This document shows, piece after piece, positions 42,420 through 50,668 of a stretch of DNA of 64,000 nt. The DNA is taken from assembly GCF_028369105.1 (NCBI RefSeq), contig NZ_JAQNDO010000001.1, positions 6,232,501 to 6,296,500 of the forward strand, in the 5' to 3' direction. The position numbers and the translations under genes are program-made. The notes below the pieces were generated by a model. That model had not been told where the DNA came from. It ran no database searches and saw only the letters and a list, made by a program, of their open reading frames with translations. Origin of the DNA: Polyangium mundeleinium (GTDB lineage: Bacteria > Myxococcota_A > Polyangia > Polyangiales > Polyangiaceae). Position 1 is the first letter of the stretch. Every line of letters starts with the position of its first letter.

Positions 42420-44324
42420 ATGTCGCAGCCGAGCCGGCTCGTGCGCCCGACCCTGATCCTCGTCGTCATCGCGCTCCTGGCGCTCGTGCTCTCGCGCCTC
42501 GGCGGCAGCGGTGCCGAGCCGCCTGCGCCGTCCCCAGCTTCGAGCACGAGCGCCACACCCACGCCGCGCGCCCGCGCGCCTCGCGCCGTCGTCGCCGAGC
42601 GCTCCGGCCCCCTGCGCCTGCCGGGCGGCGAGGTCGCCGTCGACGCGTCGCGCCGCGCCGGGGCCTTCGCCGGCCGCGTGATCGCCGCCCGCACCGGCGC
42701 GCCGATCGAAGGCGCCACGCTCACCTTCGACCACGACGGCGTCGCCCGCGCCGTCACCTCGGGCGCCGACGGCGCCTTCCTCTTCGAGCCCCCCGCGCCG
42801 GGCGTCTACACGCTCGCCCTGGTGGCCGCCAAGGGGTTTCACCCATTCGCCCCAGCCTGGGGCGAGAGCCCCATCACGCTCCTCGCCCGCGCCGGCGAGG
42901 TCGTCCGCGGCCTGACCATCACCCTGGAGCCCGAGCGACGTTACCAAGGCGTGGTCCTCACCCCGACCGGCGAGCCCGCGCCCCAGGCCGAGGTGCGGAT
43001 CCTCGAAGCCCCGGGCGGCGAGGCGAGCGCCGGCGGGCGGTTCGTCGCCGACGACAAGGGCGTGTTCTCCTTCAGCGCCCCCGACGACGCCCTGCTCGAA
43101 GCGACGCATCCGGACCACGCGCCCGCCCGCGCCCGCCTCGACCTCGGCGCGCAAGCGAGCGGCCGCGTGACGCTCCGGCTCCGGCCCAAAGGCGAGGCCG
43201 TCGTATCCGCGTCCATCACCGGCGTGGTGGTCGACGCCGCCAGCGCGCCCGTCCCCTTCGCCAGCGTCAGCGCCCGCTTTCACCGCGAGATCGCAGCACG
43301 CGACGACGACCTCCACCCCGGAGCCGAGGCCACCACCGACGAGCGCGGCGCCTTCACGCTGGAGGGGCTCGACCCGGGCACCTACGAGCTCACGGCCCGC
43401 GAAGGCGCACGCATCGCCCGCGCCGAGGGCGTCGCGGCCGGCGCCGAGGGCATCGGCCTCCGCCTCGCCGCCGCCGGCCGCATCCGCGGCACGGTTCGCA
43501 GCGGCAGCCCCGCCGCCCCCGTTGCCTCGTTCTCGGTCGTCGCCGCGCGCCACCGCGGCCCCCTCGAGCGCGAATACGCCTCTTCGACCTCGTTCTTCGA
43601 CGCCACCGGCGCCTACGAGATCGGAGACCTCCTCCCCGGCACCTACGCCGTCACCGCCGCCGCCCTCGGCCACGCCCCCTCGACGACCGTCACCGTCACC
43701 GTCCCCGCAGGCGGCGAAGCCACCGCCGATCTCGTCCTCCGCGCCGGCGGCCGCGTCCACGGCATCGTCGTCGAAGACGGCACGAACGAGCCCATCGAAG
43801 GCGCGCGCATCACCATCGAAGGCCTCCTCGGCGCGGGCGCCGGCCCCGTCCCCGTCGTCGCCGACGTCACCACCGACGCCTCCGGCCGCTTCTCCCTCGT
43901 CGGCCTCGCCGAAGGCGCGCGCTCCATCGCGGCCACCGCGCCCACCCACCACGGCCGCATCCTCTCCGGCCTCGTGGTCGCCGAAGGCGGCGAAATCGGC
44001 CCCGTCACCATTTCCCTCGCCAAGCTGAAGGAAGGCGAAGAGCCCCGCATGGAGCTGACCGGCATCGGCGCCGTCCTTGCCCCCAAAGGCGACGCCCTCG
44101 TGATCGGCCAGGTCCTCCCCGGCGGCGGCGCCGCCAATGCGGGGCTCGGTCCGGGCGACGCCATCCTCGCCATCGACGGCGCCCCCATCGTCGAACTCGG
44201 CTTCGACGGCGCCGTCCAGCGCATCCGCGGCCCCGAAGGCAGCCTGGTCAAGCTCTCCGTGCGCCGCGGCGGCACGGGCGAAGCCACCGACGTCGCCGTG
44301 CGGCGTACGCGCATTCGCAGCTAG
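42420..44324 (+). CDS. Membrane-anchored protein with carboxypeptidase-like Ig repeats and a PDZ domain
   Basis: A 634-aa protein with an N-terminal membrane anchor (about 10-26) and an extracytoplasmic body. It holds four to five carboxypeptidase-regulatory-like (CarboxypepD_reg) units, each with the pattern GxVxDxxxxPxxxAxV and TTDERGAFTLEGLDPGTYELTA or close variants. The C-terminal ~85 residues form a PDZ domain (VIGQVLPGGGAANAGLGPGDAILAIDG). Such proteins commonly sit in the periplasm or on the surface and bind peptides or polysaccharide. No protease domain is attached to the PDZ. Starts 30 bp after the dehydrogenase gene. Confidence 0.82.
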   Translation: MSQPSRLVRPTLILVVIALLALVLSRLGGSGAEPPAPSPASSTSATPTPRARAPRAVVAERSGPLRLPGGEVAVDASRRAGAFAGRVIAARTGAPIEGATLTFDHDGVARAVTSGADGAFLFEPPAPGVYTLALVAAKGFHPFAPAWGESPITLLARAGEVVRGLTITLEPERRYQGVVLTPTGEPAPQAEVRILEAPGGEASAGGRFVADDKGVFSFSAPDDALLEATHPDHAPARARLDLGAQASGRVTLRLRPKGEAVVSASITGVVVDAASAPVPFASVSARFHREIAARDDDLHPGAEATTDERGAFTLEGLDPGTYELTAREGARIARAEGVAAGAEGIGLRLAAAGRIRGTVRSGSPAAPVASFSVVAARHRGPLEREYASSTSFFDATGAYEIGDLLPGTYAVTAAALGHAPSTTVTVTVPAGGEATADLVLRAGGRVHGIVVEDGTNEPIEGARITIEGLLGAGAGPVPVVADVTTDASGRFSLVGLAEGARSIAATAPTHHGRILSGLVVAEGGEIGPVTISLAKLKEGEEPRMELTGIGAVLAPKGDALVIGQVLPGGGAANAGLGPGDAILAIDGAPIVELGFDGAVQRIRGPEGSLVKLSVRRGGTGEATDVAVRRTRIRS

Positions 44325-44381
44325 CATTCATGGGAACGACGCTCCTACATCTGCGGGCGAGAGGTGCGCTACGATGCGCGC

Positions 44382-45812
44382 ATGAAGCACCTTCGAATCT
44401 TCCTTGCCGCTCCGCTCTTCGTCCTCGGCTGTGGGGGAACGGCCGCTGAACCCCCGCCGCCGCCTGATCCCAGGCCGACCTCCGCGTGCGCCGAGCCGCT
44501 CGACCTCACGTTCGGCACGGCGGAATCACGGACGAACATCACGGGCCTCTCGGTCGCCGTCGACGACGCTTGCAACATCCTCCTCGCCGGCACGACGCAA
44601 GGCCCGATCGATTTCGGCGGCGGCCTCGTCGGCACGACGGACGCGCCGTTTGCGTTCGTGGCGAAGCTCGACGCCCGGGGCAAACACCTCTGGAGCCGCG
44701 CGCTCCCGCTGGGGGCGACGTTCGAGGGGAAGGACGTCCTCGCGGTGGACGGCAAGGGCTCGATTCTCCTCGCCGGGAGCTTGCGCGCGGACGTCGACCT
44801 GGGAGGGGGCCCGCTCGGCGGCGAATACGTCCGCGCGAACCACCCGTTTTTGCTCTGGCTCGACGCGGACGGCAATCATGTCGAGAGCCGCCGCCTCCCT
44901 GGAAACCTGCCGGACGACGTCGATTACAGCGGCGGCTTCGCGCGTGTCGTGGAGGGCGTCGCGTACGACGCCGAAGGCAACTTCGTGATCACGGGCCGGT
45001 TCGTCGGCGACCTCGATCTCGGCGGCGTCACGTTGACGAGCGTGCCCCAGGCGTGGGATCCCGCCTTCATAAACTACAAGCCCGACGTGTTCGTCGCCCG
45101 CTACGACACGAAGGGGGACCTCTCGTGGGCCAAGAGCTATGGCGGCGACAGCCTGGAATCCCCGGCGGGCCTCGACGTGACGCCGGGCGGCGACACCGTC
45201 CTCGTCTACACGCAACTCAGCATCCCGGAGGCCGCCGGGGAGCCGCAGGGCTTGTATGTGAAGAAGTTCTCTCCGAACGGCGACATCGTCTGGAGCAAGC
45301 TCTTCGCGGAGTCCATTCTGGCCGGTTTCGGGGGCAGCGTGGCGACGACGGACGACGGCGGCGTGGTCTTTGGCGGGGAGGGGGAGCTCGTCTTCAACGG
45401 CATTGGCACGTACAGCCCGGCCTTCGTGGGCCGGATTGATTCGAATGGCGAGCCCGTGCTCGGCGCCTCGGTCACCGGCGACGCGGCCGCCATGGTCGCC
45501 GCTGTCGCCCCCGACGACAACGGCGGCATCCGGGCCGTTGGTTGGTTCGAGAACACGCTCCTCTTGCACGGAAAGACCATGGCCGGATCCAACGGCGGGC
45601 TCGACGGCTTCGACGTGCACCTGGAATGGGACGACGCGGCGGACACCGTCACGACGTTCGGCGCCGCCGCGGACGATCTCGCCCTCGCGATGGCGCGGAG
45701 CGAGGACGGCGCGCGGGTGATCGTCGGCGTCGAGGGGCCGCTCGTCCACCTCGATGAATCGCTCTCACCGTATTCGCAGGGGACGCGGATCTTCCTGCGC
45801 CGTCACAAGTAA
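44382..45812 (+). CDS. Lipoprotein with beta-propeller-like repeats
   Basis: A 476-aa protein with signal peptide and lipobox (VLGCGG, Cys near residue 17), then a Pro-rich linker. The body has repeated units around the pattern D-x-x-G-N-x-x-x-x-G-x-F/L plus FVAKLDARGKHLWSR or FVARYDTKGDLSWAK, as in SBBP/delta-60-type beta-propeller repeats. The number is about six to seven, enough for one propeller. Probably a surface-exposed binding protein. The start is placed at the ATG at 44382, directly before the signal sequence; an ATG six codons earlier is in frame. Confidence 0.78.
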   Translation: MKHLRIFLAAPLFVLGCGGTAAEPPPPPDPRPTSACAEPLDLTFGTAESRTNITGLSVAVDDACNILLAGTTQGPIDFGGGLVGTTDAPFAFVAKLDARGKHLWSRALPLGATFEGKDVLAVDGKGSILLAGSLRADVDLGGGPLGGEYVRANHPFLLWLDADGNHVESRRLPGNLPDDVDYSGGFARVVEGVAYDAEGNFVITGRFVGDLDLGGVTLTSVPQAWDPAFINYKPDVFVARYDTKGDLSWAKSYGGDSLESPAGLDVTPGGDTVLVYTQLSIPEAAGEPQGLYVKKFSPNGDIVWSKLFAESILAGFGGSVATTDDGGVVFGGEGELVFNGIGTYSPAFVGRIDSNGEPVLGASVTGDAAAMVAAVAPDDNGGIRAVGWFENTLLLHGKTMAGSNGGLDGFDVHLEWDDAADTVTTFGAAADDLALAMARSEDGARVIVGVEGPLVHLDESLSPYSQGTRIFLRRHK

Positions 45813-45825
45813 CCGAGGGGCCGCT

Positions 45826-46266
45826 TCAAGCGGCCACGCGGCGGGGCCCCCACAGCTCCCACAGCTCCGACGGGAGCTGGCTGCGGATGTGCTCGATCTC
45901 CCCCTGGGGCAGCACGGCGTGCACGCCTTGCAACACCGCGCGCGCGACCCGCTCGGCCTCGGCCGGGTCGATCTGCAGGTGCTCGGCGAGCAGGTTCAAG
46001 AACTCCCCGCGATCGAAGACGTCACTCGAGAGCCCGCGGTGCGCCGCGCACGGCTGCACGAGGGTTTGCAGGGCCTCGGGCAGGGAGCGCGCAAAGTCTT
46101 GCGCCTGGCCCTTGCTCAGCCTGCGCGAAAGGACACAGAGCACGGCCGCGGCGGCCTCGGGCGTGCGGACCTTCTGCGGCAACCCGCCAACCTGCTCGAT
46201 GTGCTCGACGATGCGCCGCGACACCGGATCGATCCGCGCGCCGCCCTGAGCTCCCTGGTTTGCCAT
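45826..46266 (-). CDS. DUF2267-family protein
   Basis: A 146-aa soluble helical protein. LPQKVRTPEAAAAVLCVLSRRLSKGQAQDFARSLPEALQTL resembles the DUF2267 repeat (here one full and one degenerate copy: FLNLLAEHLQIDPAEAERVARAVLQGVHAVLPQGEIEHIRSQLPSELWELW). The start ATG at 46266 has GGAGG 6 nt upstream. DUF2267 proteins are widespread, mostly without known function, often stress-linked. Convergent with the propeller lipoprotein. Confidence 0.8.
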   Translation of the reverse strand: MANQGAQGGARIDPVSRRIVEHIEQVGGLPQKVRTPEAAAAVLCVLSRRLSKGQAQDFARSLPEALQTLVQPCAAHRGLSSDVFDRGEFLNLLAEHLQIDPAEAERVARAVLQGVHAVLPQGEIEHIRSQLPSELWELWGPRRVAA

Positions 46267-46400
46267 GTGGCTCCTCCCTTCTCGCTGCACGTCGGGGCAG
46301 CACAAGGGCAAACGGGGTGCCTGGCGCCGCAGACCCGCGCGCCGGGCCGCTTGGAGAATCCTGCCCGACAACCCCGACAGTTTTACCGGGAGCGCGTCCG

Positions 46401-46802
46401 ATGTACCATGGCCGCATGAAGTGGGAGCAAGTCAGCAAGCTCGCGCGCGAGCTGCCCGAGGTCGAGGAGGACATCTGGTTCCGGACGCCGGCGATGAAGG
46501 TCCGCGGCAAAGGCTTTTGCCGGCTGCGCGAGGAAGGCGACGTGATCGTATTCCTCACGGAGAGCGTCGACGAGCAGGCCTTCTTGATCGAAAACCGCCC
46601 CGACATCTATTACATCACCGACCATTACCGCGGCTGGCCCGCCGTGCTGGCGCGGCTCCCGAAGCTCACGGTGGCCGAGTGCCGGCTGCGGCTCGAGCGG
46701 GCGTGGCGCCTCAAGGCGCCGAAAGCCTTGCTCAAAGCATTCGACGCACCAGCGAAGCCGACGGCAGCAACGAAGGCGAAGGCAAAGGCGAAGGCCGGCT
46801 GA
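46401..46802 (+). CDS. MmcQ/YjbR-family (DUF419) protein
   Basis: A 133-aa protein of the MmcQ/YjbR fold: EVEEDIWFRTPAMKVRGKGFCRLRE and ITDHYRGWPAVLARLPKLTVAECRLRLERAWRL are the family's two conserved segments. A short Lys/Ala-rich tail follows. The ATG at 46401 has GGGAG nearby, though the ATG at 46416 gives the more usual N-terminus MKWEQVSKLA. The family is thought to bind DNA; function is unproven. Repeat element C starts 10 bp after the stop. Confidence 0.85.
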   Translation: MYHGRMKWEQVSKLARELPEVEEDIWFRTPAMKVRGKGFCRLREEGDVIVFLTESVDEQAFLIENRPDIYYITDHYRGWPAVLARLPKLTVAECRLRLERAWRLKAPKALLKAFDAPAKPTAATKAKAKAKAG

Positions 46803-46811
46803 GCGATGCGC

Positions 46812-47065
46812 GAGAGCGGGGCGTCGCCCCGCACCCCAGCAGGGGGCTGTCCGCCCCCTGCACCCCGGACCAGCCAGGGGCTGGACCCAGTGTCGATGAA
46901 CTGCGCTTCGCGCAGCTCATCGAACAGGCCCGGTCAAGACCGGCAGCGACGTTGCCAACCGAGACAGGCGCGCGGCCTTCCCGCGGGCCGGTGGCAAGAC
47001 CATGGGGGGGTCGCTGGCGTCGGTTCGATGAACTGCGCGATGCGCAGTTCATCGATGCGGCCGTG
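46812..47065. repeat. Palindromic repeat element, copy C (rearranged)
   Basis: Starts with the outer arm seen in copies A and B (GGGGCGTCGCCCC hairpin, then a run close to GGGGGCTGTCCGCCCCC), a GATGAACTGCGC stem-loop near 46893, and a middle segment that matches copy A in inverted orientation (GAACAGGCC onward). A forward GGGCCGGTGGCAAGACCATGG block and a second GATGAACTGCGC stem-loop near 47028 follow. The right outer arm is absent. The mixture of orientations indicates internal rearrangement. Confidence 0.7.
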
Positions 47066-47155
47066 TCTTCAAGCTTGGGGGCCGAGCCAAAAGGCGACGG
47101 GGACGTGTGTGCGAGAGATGGGGGGCATGGTCTGAAGAGACGACGTCGAGCCTCC

Positions 47156-47324
47156 GGAGGTACGAGGCCGTGCCTTGGAGGTACGAGGCCGTGCCTTGGA
47201 GGTACGAGGCCGTGCCTTGGAGGGACGAGGCCGTGCCTTGGAGGTACGAGGCCGTGCCTTGGAGGTACGAGGCCGTGTCTCTGGGGCGTGCGGTCGAGCC
47301 TCCGGAGGTACGAGGCCGTGCTTT
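47156..47324. repeat. 21-bp minisatellite
   Basis: Six head-to-tail copies of a 21-bp unit starting GGAGGTACGAGGCCGTGCCT occupy 47156-47281 with almost no variation (GGGAC for GGTAC in one). A seventh copy lies at 47304 after a 22-bp interruption. The period is a multiple of three, so frames on both strands stay open and encode 7-residue repeats, but none has a start site or matches a family. It lies between two damaged palindromic elements. Confidence 0.85.
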
Positions 47325-47517
47325 GGAGGGACGGGGGCGATGGAAGGCGCGGCGGGCCCGTGGCGTCGAGAGATGGGCACGATGCGGGAGACCATGGGCT
47401 CATCGCCGAAAACCTACGGCCCCATCGCGTGGTGGGACGGAGCCGTGCTGTTTGGAACATGAGGCCACCGCATCGCGACACGACGTCATGCGACGAGACG
47501 TTACCCGCCGACCTGTC

Positions 47518-47684
47518 AGCGCTGCGGCCTTTGGTAGACAGGGTCATCCCTGGTCTTGACCGGCAGCGGCGTTCCCCACCAAGACAGCCGCGCTGCGGCT
47601 TCTGCTGGCCCCCCGGCTTCTTCGTCGGCCTGTTTGAAAAACTGCGCACCGCGCAGTTTTTCAACCCTGGGTCCAGCCCCTGGC
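47518..47684. repeat. Palindromic repeat element, copy D, left part
   Basis: Matches the inner part of the element (GCGCTGCGGCC, GGTCTTGACC, GGCCTGTT) and contains a perfect 14-bp stem TTGAAAAACTGCGC with loop ACC. The stem's outer bases differ from those of copies A-C but are changed on both sides, so pairing is kept. Copy D is cut at 47684 by the insertion sequence; a short distal part resumes at 49189. Confidence 0.75.
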
Positions 47685-49188
47685 CTGAGCACTGGTCTCA
47701 TCTCACGAGCCCATTCTCCCTGAGGACCCGCAGCATCTCTGCTGCGGGGGCCAGGCGCTCCAGGCCGCGGCTGATGGTGACGGAGCCGGGGGGACCTCCG
47801 GAAGACTTGCCTGTGTAGCCGCCGAGCTCGGCGATCCACTGCACGGCGAGCGCGATGGGCGGGATCCCATCGGGGATCTGCTCGTTCTTCTTCTTCCGTT
47901 TCCGCTTGAGCAGCACCAAGGCCTCGACCTCGTGTGTCGCGAGCTCTTCGGTCGCTGGCAGGTCCGGTTGGGTGCGCGCGAGGTGCTTGAGACGTTCGGT
48001 GCGTGTGGCGATGGCTGCGAGCATGCTGCCCCAGATTTTGACTTGTTGGGTCCCTTGAAGTTGCGTGGACTCGACGTTGCACTGGCCCGTCTTCCACGTC
48101 CGGAAAAAGTCCTCGATGCGCCAGCGCTGGCTGTAACCATGGGCGACCAGCAACGCATCCTCGAGCGTTTGCACGGGGTGGTTGGTGTACAGCAGCCAAT
48201 CGATGCGAGGCTCGCCCGCGGGCACGCTGCTGGTCTCGAGGACGCGCACGGCATACAGCGGCAACGCGCGCCAACGCTTGTTCCACCCGTCTCGAAGCGA
48301 CAGCGTGACAGCCGCGACATGCGCGCTCATCCGCGCCATTCGCTCCGTGCGACCCGGTGCGGCCGAGATCCAAAGGGGAAAGGAGCCCTTTCGGGCGCTC
48401 GGGCGCGCCAACTCGTCGAACACGTATCGGCTCGCGCCCGTCTCCGACATGAGCCGGCGGTTTGCCTTGCCCCGCACGGTGAACCAGTGCCCGCTCGTCG
48501 AGAGGTGAAGCAAAAGCTGCCAGGCATCAGCCTCCCGGTCGAGCTGGTACCAGGCACAACAACCCGACGCCGCCATGGCGAGCCGCTCGGACGTCTCGGT
48601 GATCACGTTGGCCCAGTGGCCGAGCTCCTTTTCGTGCAGCTTGCGCTTGGCGCTGTCTTCTTTCTGCTTCTGCTCTCGCGCCCACCACTGCATCGACGTC
48701 AACCCGCAGGGCACCCCCTGCGCGTCGACGGCGAGACCGCAAACGACCTTCAGCCCGCGGGTGCCTCGACCATGCGTGCCGACCGCGCCGAAGTCCTTGC
48801 TGCGGTTGTGATCCGTGAGCGTCAGGCTGGTGGCATCGATGGCGACGAAGACGAACATCTCCTTGGCGCAACGGCGCGCGGTGGCAAGACCGGTGGCCTC
48901 GAGGATGGCCCCTACGTCGATGTGTCGGCTCTCCAGGAAGTCGTACGCTCCCTGCCTGTGGGCATCGACTTGGAAGACTTCACTCACCTTTCCCGACGGA
49001 TACAGCACCGCCTGCGCGGCCATGCGCGTAAGCCGCCGGGTCCGGCGCGGGTCTCCAAGGTCCGCATGCCCAAACTCCTCCGCCGCCCACGCTTCCGCCG
49101 ACGAGGCTGTCTCTGCATCCAACATCTCCCCCTCTAAATGTCGTCAGAGGGGGCGAATGTACCGATGGAAGATGGAACCAATGCTCAG
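47685..49188 (-). mobile_element. IS4-family (Tn5/IS50-like) insertion sequence, about 1504 bp
   Basis: Ends are imperfect inverted repeats: CTGAGCACTGGTCTCATCT at the left and, reading inward from the right end on the minus strand, CTGAGCATTGGTTCCATCT. Flanks CCCCTGGC (47677-47684) and CCCCTCGC (49189-49196) match at 7 of 8 positions, resembling an aged 8-bp target duplication. One transposase gene fills the element. It is inserted in palindromic repeat D; comparison with copy C suggests that roughly 25-30 bp of the repeat is missing at the junction. Confidence 0.75.
47698..49125 (-). CDS. IS4-family transposase (Tn5-like)
   Basis: A 475-aa, apparently complete DDE transposase. The N-terminal Tn5-type dimerisation/DNA-binding domain is recognisable (EEFGHADLGDPRRTRRLTRMA). 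The catalytic residues are Asp97 in FVAIDATSLTLTD, Asp196 in WYQLDREADAW and Glu338 in YSQRWRIEDFFRTWKTG, the last being the family's Y-(2)-R-(3)-E signature. No frameshift or stop interrupts it, so the element may be active. The start ATG at 49125 lies 60 bp inside the right end of the element. Confidence 0.92.
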   Translation of the reverse strand: MLDAETASSAEAWAAEEFGHADLGDPRRTRRLTRMAAQAVLYPSGKVSEVFQVDAHRQGAYDFLESRHIDVGAILEATGLATARRCAKEMFVFVAIDATSLTLTDHNRSKDFGAVGTHGRGTRGLKVVCGLAVDAQGVPCGLTSMQWWAREQKQKEDSAKRKLHEKELGHWANVITETSERLAMAASGCCAWYQLDREADAWQLLLHLSTSGHWFTVRGKANRRLMSETGASRYVFDELARPSARKGSFPLWISAAPGRTERMARMSAHVAAVTLSLRDGWNKRWRALPLYAVRVLETSSVPAGEPRIDWLLYTNHPVQTLEDALLVAHGYSQRWRIEDFFRTWKTGQCNVESTQLQGTQQVKIWGSMLAAIATRTERLKHLARTQPDLPATEELATHEVEALVLLKRKRKKKNEQIPDGIPPIALAVQWIAELGGYTGKSSGGPPGSVTISRGLERLAPAAEMLRVLRENGLVR

Positions 49189-49225
49189 CCCCTCGCGGGG
49201 TCCGGGGCGGCGCCCCGGCGCTACG
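49189..49225. repeat. Palindromic repeat element, copy D, right end
   Basis: CGCGGGGTCCGGGG followed by CGGCGCCCCGGCGC is the reverse complement of the outer left arm of copies A and B. It abuts the right end of the insertion sequence and the stop codon of the PAS-STAS gene. Confidence 0.7.
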
Positions 49226-50266
49226 CTACGCTTTGCCCTGCCGGAGCCCGCGCAGGCAATGCTGGAGGCCTTGACGCAGGGTTGCGTGCGTCACGATGCC
49301 GCCGAGGTCCACGCCGAGTGTCACCATTGTTTGCGCGACGCTTGGGCGGATGCCCGTGATGATGCCCTCTGCGCCGAGGAGCTGCACCGCGCGGAGCAGG
49401 TCGAGCATGTAGCCTGCCGTGGCTGTGTCCACGGCTTCGACGCCCGTCAGATCCAGGAGCACGAACTGGGACGCCTTGTTCACCACCTCGCCGAGCAGGT
49501 TCGTCATCACCATGGATGCGCGTGTCGAATCGACGACGCCGAGCAGCGGCAATGCCAGCACCTTGTCCCAGACCTCGATGATCGGCGTCGACAGCTCGCT
49601 GATCACGCGTTGCTGACGCTCGATCGTCGTGAACCTATCGCGCAGCTCCTGCTCGGCGCGCCGGGTCTCGGTGACGTCCATCGACACGAGCGAGACGAGC
49701 TCGACCTCGCCGGCTGCGTTTTTCAGCGGAAAACACCAGTTCTGCCAGATGATGCCTCCGTACTCCCAGGAGCCCAGCACGATCTCGCCGTTGAACGCGC
49801 GCGCGACGAAAGGCGCGCAGGCGTGCTCGCCGAAGACCTCGTGGAAGTTCTGCCCGACGAAGTGCCCATCCTGGAGACCCAAGCCCTCGAGAGCTTTGCC
49901 TTCGTAATAAATGATGTAGCCTGCCTGATCGACGGCCCACATTGCCACCGGCAGCGTCGACAGGAGCACGCGCAGGAGGGCCAGGCGCCGCGCCACGTCC
50001 GGATCCTTTCGGGCATCGATGGTTCCGTCGCCGAGGAAGGCGTTGGGCTCGCGGCGCAAGAGCTGGGGCGCGCGCAAGTTGCCGGTCGCGGGATCGACGA
50101 CGTACAACGAGAGCTCGAGCCCACGATCCACGATCGCGTTTGCTTGCTCCTCCGAAAGTCCGAACGCCAAGCATCCAGCGAGCAGCCGCTCGCGCGGCGA
50201 AGGACCATGGGCATAGAGCAATTTCGCGACTGCGGCCGCGTAAGCCGCTGCTTGGACGTCGGTCAT
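49226..50266 (-). CDS. PAS-STAS regulator (RsbR-like)
   Basis: A 346-aa cytoplasmic protein. The N-terminal ~95 residues are helical. A PAS domain follows (about 105-215; LPVAMWAVDQAGYIIYYEGKALEGLGL, then VSMDVTETRRAEQEL), and a C-terminal STAS domain (about 235-345; STPIIEVWDKVLALPLLGVVDSTRASMVMTNLL and FVLLDLTGVEAVDTATAGYML). The Thr/Asp region TGVEAVDTATA corresponds to the phosphorylation loop of RsbR-type stressosome proteins. No RsbS/RsbT genes are nearby. The ATG at 50266 is preferred over one six codons upstream. Likely senses a signal through PAS and controls a partner switch. Confidence 0.88.
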   Translation of the reverse strand: MTDVQAAAYAAAVAKLLYAHGPSPRERLLAGCLAFGLSEEQANAIVDRGLELSLYVVDPATGNLRAPQLLRREPNAFLGDGTIDARKDPDVARRLALLRVLLSTLPVAMWAVDQAGYIIYYEGKALEGLGLQDGHFVGQNFHEVFGEHACAPFVARAFNGEIVLGSWEYGGIIWQNWCFPLKNAAGEVELVSLVSMDVTETRRAEQELRDRFTTIERQQRVISELSTPIIEVWDKVLALPLLGVVDSTRASMVMTNLLGEVVNKASQFVLLDLTGVEAVDTATAGYMLDLLRAVQLLGAEGIITGIRPSVAQTMVTLGVDLGGIVTHATLRQGLQHCLRGLRQGKA

Positions 50267-50668
50267 CGTGCCAAGTTGCCCCAACCGTCGCCGTGAATCA
50301 ACTCACCCCCGCGTGTCCGAGAACGCAATCCGTGCACTTTTCCCACCGGCCACACGTGTCAGCTCACGATTCCGCGTGGATTCCGGACCTACCACGTGTG
50401 GCAGCTTCCTGCGCCGAGCGGGGGAACGGGTCCATCCGCGTGTCACTTGACGAACGTGTCCTCGCGCGTGTCCTGCCACGCTGTGCAGTCGCCTGCGGAG
50501 GTCGGGTGCGGGCACGGACGCACGTGGCCGTCCCGGGACGAGGTTGGCTCGGCGAGGTGACACGTGGGGAAGGTGGCTCGGGAGCGCGGCGGACGCGGCG
50601 GACGCATGGGGCACCCGGGAGGGGAGGTCGGCGAGCGCGCCTGACACGTGGGGAGCCCGGGGGCGGGC
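50267..50668. other. Gene-free interval with clustered ACACGTG-type motifs
   Basis: No credible ORF: open frames here lack ribosome sites and show no family traits. The core CACGTG or GCGTGTC recurs at least seven times, including palindromic ACACGTGT near 50354, CCACGTGTGG near 50393, and two matching TGACACGTGGGGA blocks near 50562 and 50642. It is the region upstream of the PAS-STAS gene and downstream of the lipoprotein gene (both minus strand), so it could hold the PAS-STAS promoter and binding sites for a regulator. Confidence 0.45.

Noticed and set aside
46265-47818. 517-codon plus-strand frame across the repeats and minisatellite
   Set aside because: It is out of frame with the MmcQ/YjbR gene it overlaps and then runs through palindromic repeats and the 21-bp array, giving a repetitive peptide with no start site.
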